Below, one piece after another: positions 1-15,600 of a stretch of DNA of 64,000 nt (position 1 is its first letter; every line of letters starts with the position of its first letter). The stretch spans positions 4,651,324 through 4,715,323 of the forward strand of contig NC_066321.1 of the NCBI RefSeq assembly GCF_022539315.1, in the 5' to 3' direction. Origin of the DNA: Serinus canaria. Lineage: Eukaryota > Chordata > Aves > Passeriformes > Fringillidae. Below the pieces are notes generated by a model. That model was not told the origin of the DNA. It did no database searches and saw nothing but the letters and a program-made list of their open reading frames with translations. Position numbers and translations under genes: made by a program.

Positions 1-2157
1 GAATTATTCTAAGAGCACTAAAATGAGCAGGGAAAGCTGTTTAATTTTTTGCTGGTAAACATGTGAAACTATTTTTCTCTCTGAATTGTAGTACCTGTAA
101 CACTACAAAGCCTTTCAGAAGTCTCTAAGAACTATTTATCTCACATTTCCTGTAAGCAATACAGCATTCTTTTGCCAGTTATTCTAATTTTTTTTTTTTT
201 TGCCCATCTGAGGAGATGTTCTCCTATTTTCATCACTAAGGAAGGGAAAACACATAGATGTTGTTAGAGATGGAAATTTTTCTGTGACACACACACCAAC
301 ACATGTTATTTTTTGTTCCAAATAAAAGAAATTCCAGGTCACTTTATAGTTTTAGGCCAATACTCAATCAAGTAGGATCCTCAGTGTCTCCACAACACAC
401 AGCCATGCCATTCCTATCTTTTTGACACACTGTAGACTCCAACAAAGCTGATTACATCTTTTATAGTGTTATATTTTGTACTTAGAGCAATTGAAATTGG
501 TTCTCATCCTTTCAGTGCATGACTAGGTAAGAAAAAAAAAAACAAGTAGAACACTTACTTTAATTGGATGCAATTTATATGTCTGCGTACAAAATAAAAA
601 TGAATAAGTTTATGATTGCAAACTGCCTAGCTTGGTTTAAAAATGCATGAGAACTATTTCTAAGTTTCTGTTTTAAAGCTGAATTAAACATATATGATAA
701 TCTTTAAAATGAATAAGTGATACAGACTTTTTTGTTTTAAAGGCTCAAATACTTAGACAGTATTGGCCCTCAGATCTAATTTTTCATGTGATTATAGAAC
801 ACAGAATTTTAATGGTAAATTTTTACCCCAAATCAAATAAAAAATGCATGTTGATACTAACATCATCTGCTGAAACATCTGAAAGTATTGCAAATGAGAT
901 GAAAACTTTGAGTTTTGCTATTTATAGTTAGGAGTTAAAGTATCAATGCATGTTTTAGTCCTGTCTTGTTTTGAAAAATGTCTTATATTACAAATTTCAT
1001 CCAACTATGTGAAATGTTGTGTTACTTAGGGCTTGAGAACTGTTTGAATTCCAGTTCTGCTGATGGAAAAGAGAGCTTGCTAAGCTCCTTCTCAGTCCCT
1101 AGACATGCTGAGCTTGTGTGGGAGTGCATTAATGTTCAGAAGCTGCAGGCCTTGGGTTTCCATCAGAGCTTGGTATTGCTATGGTCCACTAAAATTCTTC
1201 TGAGGGGATCTTATTTTGATACAATTTCTGCATCTAAAGAAGAGCTGAGCTGGAACTCGATGGAAAGGTCTGCCCAGAGAGGGATGCTGTGTGTAAATGT
1301 GTCACACACACTTTTACTATGTCAAACAGACTTTTTAAAAGTGTCTCTTTGGGGTGCTGCAGAGCTTTGGGTGGCTGCTGCATCCAGCTGTCCTATTGCA
1401 TGATTGCACTGCTTTACAAAGAACATTTACAGGTGACATTTCCCCACTTTGGCCACCTACACAGCCATAATGTGAGTGTCGGTGTGTTACACTACTGCTG
1501 GAGTTGGGCACTTTAATTGTTTGGGTAATTAACACTTCAGTTCTCCTCGTGCCATTTCCTCCCAGCAGCCACTGCTGTGCCACACAGACACCCAGGCATT
1601 ACAGCCTTGAGATGTGTGACACTAATTAAATCAAAATCTCCAAATTAAAAATAGGTTCCTTATAACTAATGAGGAGTGACCATCTACATGAGACAATATT
1701 CATTTTTTACTTCATTGATCATAAATTATTGCTGTGGTGTGTTGTAGTAAATCACCAAAAAATCCATTAGCAAAGCTTTTTTGTCCCTGCAAGTACAAAG
1801 AATATTAATTATTTTTGCTTCCTGAGAACATACTTTTTTTTTTTCCTTTCTCCACATCATTGACAAATGTTTACAAAGCCATTCCTTAAAAATAACCAGG
1901 GAATGTAAATTAGCAATGACTTTGCTGCTGGTGGTACATACAAGGACCTCCCTTTATATTCTGATACATGCTACATGCAAGAGTTTAGGATTAGGTTTTT
2001 AATTTCTAGGACCTGTGGCAAAGAGCAGAAATTCTCTCATCTCTATGGGAAGTTTCACCATTCAAGCTCAAGCTGTGGTCATTGAGCAAGATATAAAATG
2101 CATTGATGCATAACTAAATTATGGTGGACCATTGTGATGGAATATTGTAATGGCAAG
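1..2157. other. Intronic stretch with no recognisable gene
   Basis: AT-rich sequence with short poly(T) runs near 190-202 and 1831-1844 and a poly(A) near 531-542. A 141-codon plus-strand frame at 978-1403 has no recognisable motif and no splice-like limits that I trust. Nothing else stands out. Confidence 0.6.
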
Positions 2158-2203
2158 AATTGTTTTATTGTTGTTTTTAATCAAAAACAGCAATAAAACA
2201 ATT
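2158..2203. repeat. Inverted repeat: 21-bp stem, 4-nt loop
   Basis: Left arm 2158-2178 begins AATTGTTTTATTG; right arm 2183-2203 ends CAATAAAACAATT; the loop is AATC at 2179-2182. One position differs at the DNA level, and in a plus-strand transcript it would be a G-U wobble, so the RNA stem could pair along all 21 positions. This is seen directly. Whether it is a transposon relic, a chance cruciform or a transcribed hairpin is unknown. Confidence 0.85.
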
Positions 2204-2944
2204 GAGCTTTGCAGGACTAGACAGAGATTTGATTTTTAAGAAAAATTCCTGCTAGATGTGTTCTCTTGTTGGTTCTTCATTCTTGCTTCTGAGCACCAAC
2301 CAGTTTTGTCTTCAGGTGAATATCTTGGTTAGTGTTCCCTCACTGCAAGGAGGGTTTTTGTTAGCTTGTCTGAGATGATGCTTTATCTTCCATACTATCT
2401 CATATTGCCAGACTGCATCTCTTTATTTACAGCAATTTTACATGAAAGTTTTAAGGTGAAATGTGAAATTTAGGAATATTTAAGCCGTATCAGAGGTGTA
2501 AAAACTGTGCAAGACATGATCCTTATATCTATATTCACAATCTGAGGACATTATAGAATGGGGAATGAGAAAGGTGAGGTGCCATATTAGCATGGCAGTA
2601 GGTCTTATGTGCATATGAAGCAGTAGAAATAAGGTTCTGATTTAAGCAAAATGGCAAAAAATGAGGATATTTATCTTGACTTTAGTAAAGGCTGGATTTT
2701 TATAACCTGTTCCATAGGAATGAAAATGCCATTTTGCATAGAGGTGACAATAACAGAAGACATTCCAGCCTCATCAATTCTTTGAATGGATAATTCTCAC
2801 TGACACCAGAAAAAAATGCAAAGCACAAACATCTTTTATACTTTAGGTCCTTGTCAGTTCCTCTATAAAGTAGTTAGGTGTTTGTCTTACCCTCTGCCCT
2901 GAACTGGATTTTCATTTTGGTGCAGTGCTGCAGTGTCTGAGCAC

Positions 2945-2988
2945 TATTTATTTATTTGTTTGTTTATTTATTTATTTATTTATTTATT
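2945..2988. repeat. Microsatellite (ATTT)n
   Basis: About eleven tetranucleotide units of the ATTT/TTTA type, interrupted by two G substitutions (TTTG TTTG) near 2958-2964. Likely length-polymorphic. Confidence 0.9.
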
Positions 2989-3479
2989 ACATGGAGCTCC
3001 TCACATTCCTCCAGGGAATGAATATTGGAGCTCCACAGGCTACACTGATCTCAGTTCCTTTTTCTTCTCTTTGCCCACACTTGTTTTTAGTTTATTTCTG
3101 TAACCAGCCTGGCTGCAGAGCAGTGAGGGTGAGGTAAAGTTTGGTGTTCCAGCTGTGGCCATGAATTTCAGTGATCACCCTGAATGGTGTTTCAAAACAA
3201 AAAAACCAAAACCAACACCAAACCTAAAAAAGACTCCACTTTGTCACTGTATTTAATCCAGAATTGGTTACATTTAGAGCTGGTCAGTGAAAAAAATTCC
3301 CCAGTCTTGTTGAATGGTGGCATTAGGTGGAGGTTGGCTGAGGAGGTGATCTTTTCTCCCTTTATTAGGTGAATTTTCTATTTTGAGATAATTTAGTGTT
3401 TCAAAAATCCAACTTAATTTAGGAATATAGATGGACTTTTCTGTTAATAAGCTGATTTTACTATTACAAATCTAAATAC

Positions 3480-3775
3480 CTGCATGGCTTTTATAGCTTT
3501 AGTGGCAACATTAATGTTAGGTGGAAACCCCACACTTAATTTGAGTTCTGGTGGCTGCTCTTGGCCTGACCCCCCAGAGCTGAGCTCTGCCTCCAGCCCC
3601 ACCCCAGCCTGAGACTGCCCAGAGGGATTTTTGGGCAGTGATTCAGCACTGAGCTCTTTCAGAAGTGTTTCCTCCACCTCTTTTTTCCTCTCCATCAGCT
3701 TTTGTACAACCTTCAGCTCAGCTTTCCCCCTGTCTCCTGTGGCCATCAGCTCCATTACAGGAGAAAGGATGAGTC
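3480..3775 (-). other. Unidentified coding-like open segment with splice-like ends (possible retrocopy fragment or nested exon)
   Basis: On the minus strand an open frame runs through this segment; the ATG-initiated part starts at 3755 and stops at 3444. The first 35 residues are rich in Lys and Glu with a heptad-like feel (KAELKVVQKLMERKKEVEE), predicting a helix or coiled coil. A Ser/Gly/Gln/Pro-rich linker follows, then a short segment containing NINVATKAIKAMQ. The frame is preceded by CCACAG (weak acceptor, little pyrimidine tract) and the Gln codon CAG is followed by GTATTT (donor-like), giving a 296-nt putative exon. The reading frame stays open for about 8 codons upstream of the ATG before a stop. 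I do not recognise the protein. It could be a piece of a processed pseudogene, a real exon of an antisense nested gene, or chance in a GC-richer islet. Confidence 0.3.
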
Positions 3776-4328
3776 CTGTGGCTCTCTTAATTATTTACAT
3801 CTGTGCAGTGAAGATGAGCAAGTGTCTGACACACAGAAAGCAGTGAGCAGGAAACAGAGCCAGAGGGGAAGTGTTTGCTGAGAAGCCATCTCAAACAGAG
3901 CTGACAGAGCCTTGTTGTGGTTTGAAATGAGGTATTTCCAAAACCAAAGCTGGTGTGTAATATTAGATTTGGGCTGGCTTGCTGTTTGCTTGTCTGGTGT
4001 GTACAAATCCACACAGAGGAGAAGGGGAGTGCAGAGCTTTACTCTAAAAGTGGGATGCTCATAAAGGCAATGTCCATATGCTGTGTGCTGCACCTGTGGG
4101 TTCATTTGTGCACAATTCTGGGCTAAGGGTGTCACAGGAGTCCAGGAATGGGAGTCTGGTGAGCCACTGTGAGCCCTGTTAGGCTTTACAGCCAGATAAC
4201 ACCTTGAACTGTTTTCCTGCTGTAATGCACAGAATTGGGAACTATTCTTTGGAAAGGAATTTTAATGTGGATTTATTCTTTAAAAATTTTTTATTATTAT
4301 GTGTTATTGACTGATCGAATTATATACC

Positions 4329-4835
4329 ACAGAATCATTTACGTCTGAAAAACCTGCAAAGATGATTGAGTCCAGCACCTCTGTGCTCACCACTAAGCCA
4401 TGCTTTCAAGGGCAACATTGTCTTTTAAACATCTCCAGGGATGGTGACCCCACCACTGCTCTGGGCAACCTGTCCCAGTGCCTGCTCACCCTTTTGAGGC
4501 AGAAATTTTTCCCAATATCCAAGCTAAATTTCCCCTTGTGCAAATTGACTCTATTTCCTATGGATGTGAGTATCCCACTGATGCTCCATGTCCTATCACT
4601 TTGGAGAAGGGACAGACCCACCTGGCTGTCCCCTCCTGTCAGGGAGTTGTGCAGAGTCACAAGGTCCCCCCGAGCCTCCTCTTCTCCAGGCTGAGCCCTT
4701 TCCCAGCTCCCTCAGCCTCTCCTGGTGCTCCAGACCCTTCCCAGCTCCATTCCCTTCCCTGGACACGCTCCAGGCCCTCAAAGTCTGTCATGAGGAGCAC
4801 AAAACTGAGCACAGGATTCAACAGGAGGCTTAAGC
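4329..4835 (-). mobile_element. CR1 LINE, 5'-truncated copy (3' end of ORF2 plus 3' UTR)
   Basis: The plus strand reads as the reverse complement of a CR1 3' end: AGAATCATTT at the 3' tip, a GAGTCCAGC segment, then CTCCAGGGATGGTGACCCC, CTGGGCAACCTGTCCCA, GAAATTTTTCCCAATATCCA, GAGCCTCCTCTTCTCCAGGC and GGACACGCTCCAGGCCCT. All are hallmark blocks of avian CR1 (known family, compared from memory). On the minus strand the frame at 4406-4660 carries the end of the CR1 reverse-transcriptase protein, including RHWDRLPRAV and SPSLEMFK. CR1 copies through target-primed reverse transcription and is usually 5' truncated, as here. The copy is diverged with deletions and is not active. Its truncated 5' side abuts the minisatellite starting at 4853, and the exact CR1 edge between about 4820 and 4852 is unclear. 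Confidence 0.93.
4406..4660 (-). pseudogene. Relic of CR1 ORF2 (C-terminal end of the reverse transcriptase polyprotein)
   Basis: 84 codons remain open. The C-terminal part keeps the conserved CR1 tail: a KNF block, then RHWDRLPRAV and SPSLEMFK. The N-terminal third (from the Met) is out of register with the known protein, indicating old frameshifts. No palm or catalytic domain is present. Nonfunctional remnant inside the CR1 fragment. Confidence 0.8.
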
Positions 4836-4852
4836 TGCTCCATGCAAGGCCT

Positions 4853-5547
4853 TGATGGGATTGGGAATGTTTGGCTGGGGTAGCTGTTCTGATGGGATTG
4901 GGAATGTTTGGCTGGGGTAGCTGTTCTGATGGGATTGGGAATGTTTGGCTGGGGTAGCTGTTCTGATGGGATTGGGAATGTTTGGCTGGAGTAGCTGTTC
5001 TGATGGGATTGGGAATGTTTGGTTGGAGTAGCTGTTCTGATGGGATTGGGGAATGTTTGGCTGGGGTAGCTGTTCTGATGGGATTGGGAATGTTTGGCTG
5101 GAGTAGCTGTTCTGATGGGATTGGGGAATGTTTGGCTGGAGTAGCTGTTCTGATGGGATTGGGAATGTTTGGCTGGGGTAGCTGTTCTGATGGGATTGGG
5201 AATGTTTGTCTGGGGTAGCTGTTCTGATGGGATTGGGAATGTTTGGCTGGGGTAGCTGTTCTGATGGGATTTGGGATGTTTGGCTGGGGTAGCTGTTCTG
5301 ATGGGATTGGGAATGTTTGGCTGGAGTAGCTGTTCTGATGGGATTGGGGAATGTTTGGCTGGGGTAGCTGTTCTGATGGGATTGGGAATGTTTGGCTGGG
5401 GTAGCTGTTCTGATGGGATTGGGAATGTTTGGCTGGAGTAGCTGTTCTGATGGGATTGGGAATGTTTGGCTGGGGTAGCTGTTCTGATGGGATTTGGGAT
5501 GTTTGGCTGGGGTAGCTATTTTGGTAGGATTTGGGAATGTCTGGCTG
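4853..5547. repeat. Minisatellite, 37-bp unit, about 19 copies
   Basis: Tandem units of 37 bp containing GGGATTGGGAATGTTTGG followed by CTGGGGTAGCTGTTCTGAT. I counted 18 clear units and a degenerate nineteenth (5521-5547, TTGGTAGGATTTGGGAATG). Variants: CTGGAGTAG instead of CTGGGGTAG (units 4, 5, 7, 8, 13, 16); one extra G giving a 38-bp unit (6, 8, 14); TTTGGGATG (12 and 18). Because 37 is not a multiple of three, the frame rotates each unit and the minus strand stays open for 310 codons, a spurious ORF at 4657-5589. The plus (sense) strand is G-rich. Array length is probably variable between individuals. Confidence 0.97.
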
Positions 5548-10564
<5,017 letters not shown>

Positions 10565-11141
10565 AAAACTGCTTCAACCTCAAATCTTCCTCTGCTTTTT
10601 CTTTTTTGAGTTCAAAGAAAACCAGAATTTACTCCTTGGGAATACATATAGTTTTATGTGTGTGTTTGTATGTGTGTAAAACATCCAGAAGCAAACTTAT
10701 AGAGCCGTATTTTAACCATGGAAGTGCATTTTAATCTAAAGCGTGTTTCAAGTTAATGTAAAAAAAAATATTTTGCGTGAACCAAGTGCAAGTTAAAAAC
10801 ACACAGAGGTTTTGGGACTTTTACTGCATTAGTTACTAAGTTTATAGGATGGAAACTTTTCTATCAAAAGAAGGATGAGGAAACTTTACTGAACAAAAGT
10901 TGGGCAGCACAAACACTGTTTGCCACAATGAATTTTCTTTTTCTTATAACTTCTGCTTAAAAAAAAAAAAGTCAAAGAAAACCATTGAAAAATATATCCA
11001 ATTTGCTATGAGCATTATTTTTCATGGAGGACATTGTTTCAGGAGGGTTTTATGGAAATAATCTACTGTTTAATAATGTAGTCACCAAATTCTGACAATG
11101 AGAAATCTTAAATAAAAATTGGGAAAGGTCAACTATTTAAT

Positions 11142-11160
11142 ATCTCAGCTCAGCTGAGAT
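11142..11160. repeat. 19-bp perfect palindrome
   Basis: ATCTCAGCT-C-AGCTGAGAT: 9-bp arms around one central base. No function is known; it may be a chance cruciform or a dimeric protein site. Confidence 0.8.
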
Positions 11161-12405
11161 GACTTTTTGAGGTCTGCATTGAGGATAGCTTTAGGGCCAA
11201 ATCTTGGATACCTTGAATCAGTTATTTTTAATCAGCAGATTTCCAGATGAATGATTGTTGATGATGTTCAACAGATCTGATGTTCCAAACCAGAAACTCA
11301 GAGACAGGTGCTGGGACTTCTCCTGCAATGCAAAATGACAATATACAGTGAAAGATACAATTAATGGTAGAGTTCAGAAAGTTAAATTAGAATTTAAAAT
11401 TTCATGTGGACATATTTTCAGAGCTGTCAGAGTGAAATCTAAGCCCACACCAAAAATAAGCCACATTGAAAAAGAAATTAAAATTAGAAAAAAAAAAAAA
11501 AAAAGCCATCTGGAACTAATCAGCACAATACTGCTGACTTCACAAAACTGCAAATAGTTATTTTTATATAACCAGGTGAGGATACAGGCTGTCATAAAAT
11601 AGATGAAAATTCTTATTCACATTGATAGGAATCATTTCTTTTCTTGAAGGCTCAACTGTTTTATAGTCCTTGTTCAATGAGCATTACACAAAATCAAAAT
11701 TTGTGCCAGCATATCGGGTTTAGCACTGGGCCCTGCATCCAAAAAAACCCCAGAAGTGAAACTGGCCAAACCACTTTTTGGCCTTTACTGAAACTTTCTG
11801 AAGTTGCAGGTGAGTGTTTTTCAGAAAATAGTATTGATTCATTCAGTTCTGTTTAAATTTATGTTCCTCAATATTTCATGTTTTTCTTTAAATTACTCTG
11901 GATTAAATGACAGAGGATTAAAAACCTCCAGTGCTGAAAAATTATTATTTTATCACTATTTTATATTTTTATTGTATTTTGAGTCTTTAAACCACAAGAT
12001 TAATGGATTCAGAAAAAATATGGCATGTTAGTGGCAATGAAATGTTTGCTTTTCTTACTGTGCATGTGTTCTGTATTTTGGAGTGTGATAGCACAGGAGA
12101 AAGCCAATCTATATTCACAACCTTTTAATTTATGCTCAAATACACTTTGTAAGGTTCATGTTGATTCCCACTCCTTTCTTTATTATCATACATGAATATG
12201 AAAGCTTCCCAGTGGAAAAATTAATGTCTGCTTTAATAAATCACCATAGAATTTGGTAAAACATTCTAAATAAATACTTCTGCTAGGCCACACAGAACAC
12301 CTACATAATGAAGTGTCACCATCTAGGAAATGGTTAAAAACTCATTAATATTGATTTTTTTCTGGCAGTTCCATATTTTCACTTCCTTAGTGGGGGCAGA
12401 ATTGA

Positions 12406-12438
12406 AAATATCAGTGGAAATATCAGTGGAAATATCAG
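12406..12438. repeat. Short tandem repeat, 12-bp unit x 2.75
   Basis: The unit AAATATCAGTGG occurs twice and is followed by AAATATCAG. Seen directly; probably replication slippage. Confidence 0.88.
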
Positions 12439-12568
12439 CCAATGAATATAGAAAACCATAATTTTACATTATGATCCTGTAGTTTGTTACAAACAGCTGC
12501 AACTAAAGTATCATTATGTTACATTCCTAAATATCAAATATTTGGTATGAGTTAGTTGTAATTATTGT

Positions 12569-12624
12569 CTCCCCCCCCTCTCTCTATATATATATACATC
12601 TCTATATATATATATATCTATATC
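12569..12624. repeat. Compound microsatellite C8 / (CT)n / (TA)n
   Basis: A run of eight C is followed by CTCTCTC, then alternating TA interrupted by CATCTC and ending in TATCTATATC. Typical polymorphic simple repeat; the TA parts can unpair easily. Confidence 0.9.
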
Positions 12625-15600
12625 TGTTTATTGGAAAAATGTTTGGGTGACCTTTGAGTCATTCCTCATTACTCTCTGAGTCTTGAACACACCATCATAT
12701 TTTGAACTCATTTTTGTGGCCAGAAGTGGCAAAGTTCCTTCAGAAATCCAGCCAGAGCATCAGCTTTTCCTTCCTGTGACTCCCAAGAGAGGCATTATCC
12801 ATGGTGCTGGAATTAACAGGGGCCATGTGAGGTTTGTGATTGAGGAGGGCAACAGCAACTTTCAACAGGGAATTGTAAGGAGCCCAGCTGGTCCCAGAGC
12901 TGTGTTAGAGTCATCTCTTGCTGGGGCACCGACAGTGCTGTGTAAATAACTCACGGCCCAAGCACCAGGAAAATCAGCTGTGGTTTGAAATATGGGGGTG
13001 TCACCTGGGCAAAGCCCATTTCAGGGCACAGGTAACCCCAAAGGGGTGAAATCTCTAAGAACTAATGGAGTACAAGCATCCAGTAAGTGGAATTATTCTA
13101 ATTTCTCTCTCTAAATTTCACATTCTCACATCAATTCATTGTTAACAATCTTTTAGAGTTGTATTCAGGCCTGCACCCTTCCCTGGCAAGGGGAAATATG
13201 GTCATTGCTCTAGTGTGAAATGGTAATGTATGGGGAATTTCAAGGGAATAGTAGTAAATACAATGACATTCCTGTATGATCATCTTTTATTTCAGGCACA
13301 TATGCATTTTTGCAGGTGAATGTAATGCATAAATTCAGGAGAGTTTGTGGCAATATGAAATAAAAAATGTTTTATTATGCATGGTTGTTTCACATTATGT
13401 GTTCCAATGTCCTTCAGAGGAGAAAGGGGGGTGTAATTCACTGGATTTGAACCTCAGAGCATATAGAAGTGATAAGACATCTGTATTTGGTAATTTTGGA
13501 CTCCTTTTCATTTTTTATCTAATTGAAGAATGCTTTAGAGAGGCTGAATAAGGGAGAAATCAAAATATATATTGACCTCTCCTGTAAAGCTTATCCTGGG
13601 GCTGTTCAGCTTTCTTAAAATCCCAAAATCCCAGCACAACCCAGCCCTGCTGAAGGGGGGGCTCACACCCATCAGCTCCTGGGAGAGCAGCTGAGGCTCA
13701 GATAAAATTTCCCAGTGCCAAACCTAGAGCCAAGCTTGAGTGGTTCTGGTTGAAGAGTGCTCCAGATCTGCTCTTGGCAATTAAGCTTCTTTCTTTGACA
13801 CACCTCTCCAGGCTTCTTTGGAGAGCCAGGCCTTTCTTTCAGCTGCATTTGCAGCCACTTTTACTGCTCAGCTGAGCAGTGAGCTGAGAACTCACCTGCC
13901 CCAGGGAGCTGCCAAATTATTGCAAACTGAACTTTCTAGTTCCAAGTCTTTCTTTCACAGGGTTTATCCCAGTGTGGGGCTGGGGCTGGCTCTGGCTCTG
14001 GTTAGTTAGAGCTGGGCTCATGTGCTTGCAGCTTGTCCCAGTCTGATTTTGAGGTCTTTTGAAGGCTAAAATACCTATTTTTTTTTTTTTTTCTTCCTCC
14101 TGAAAGTTGTAGGAATGGCTCAGGCAAATATCTGTCATGGATGGGGTAGTTGGAATTACCTGGCCTTGAGTACATAAATCATTAGATATAATAATTAATA
14201 TAATTTCTAGAGAATTACAGTCACAATCCCATGAATCTTAGTAAATGTGGGGTTTTTTTTAAGTTTTTTGTTTTAATAGGGCTGCAGAGGTGAGCAGTAC
14301 AGTTTTATAAATCAGTGTTTTATATATCTGTATATGGCACACAATTGAAAGTGGAATGCCAAAATTGAGATTTGGTCTGAGTCAGAGCTATAGGAAAGTA
14401 AAACTTTTGCAGGATATGGAGATCTCTTTTGTTAATTAACTAACTTATTTTTTAGTATCTCCTAGAATATCTGTGCTAATATTGTAGCTTTCAAGCCAGA
14501 AAATGCTAAAAGAATACTGCAAAAAATACTTGTGCAAATGGAATCCTTCCAAGTCTTCAGATTATTTGGATCTTTATTAACTGTGATCTGAACCATAATC
14601 TCTGAAGTCCCTAATCAATAAAATATTCAAAGGCAAACTCTGGATCATTTAGTATTAAAAAACTGCAGAACACACATTGAGAAGATTTGGCCAAAAGCTG
14701 TTCTGTTTTAGCAGCCTATAATCAGAGTATTATTTTTCTGTTTAGCCTTTTTGAATGAATTGTTATCAGAAGATGAAGATAAATGCTGCTATTACTCAAT
14801 CACATTTTGTCCTGGACTTTCTACAGGTGAAACAGAGGGAAATTTTAAGTAGAGTTTACCAGAGAGGAAATAAAAATTTCAGAATTTTAAGGAAAATTCA
14901 GACCTTTCAAGAATGATGCAAAGTTATAAAAGTGAAAGATATGGACCTACATTTAGATCCTAGTCTTAATTATTTAATTTTTTTTCCTAGTGAAGTTGTG
15001 TGACAAGGTAACAAAAAACCCCTGAACCAGTCAGGAGTTATAAATATCCCTCCATTTTCTCATGAGAATTTTTTCTGGAAGTAATGCTCACCTGCATCAG
15101 AGTTCCCCATGAACTCATCTGATTTATTCTGACAAGCTTTAAATCACTCATCCTTTAAGGCTGGGATGCACAAAGCCTCACATGAGGTTACTGAATCCTG
15201 GAGCCCCCAGGAAATCTCCCAGAGCTCCTGATGGACCAGTGGGGCTGCTGAAACCATCAGGTAACATTTGGGATGATTCCCACTGTGACCACCCTGCATT
15301 CTGCATCAAGGTTTCCACTTGGATTATGAGGCAGAAAAGAGAAAAAATTAGGGATATTAAAAAAAAATACCCCAAAAACTGTGTGGTTTTGCTTTGGAAA
15401 AGAGCTGCTAGCAAAGAACTCTATTTGTCTGGCTGAAGGCTCAATTTGCATAGTTTAGTATCATAATATCTCCTCGTTTCAGCAACCAAACATCCAATTT
15501 CTTGGATTTTATATTGTATAAGGCAGTATATTACTGTCTTACCTATATTTTTGTCTCAACAGAGCAAGATGTGGCTTATTCAAATTAGCCAAGGTCATTT

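Noticed and set aside
978..1403. 141-codon plus-strand ORF
   Set aside because: No recognisable domain or homologue and no convincing splice sites; an ORF of this size is expected by chance in 64 kb.
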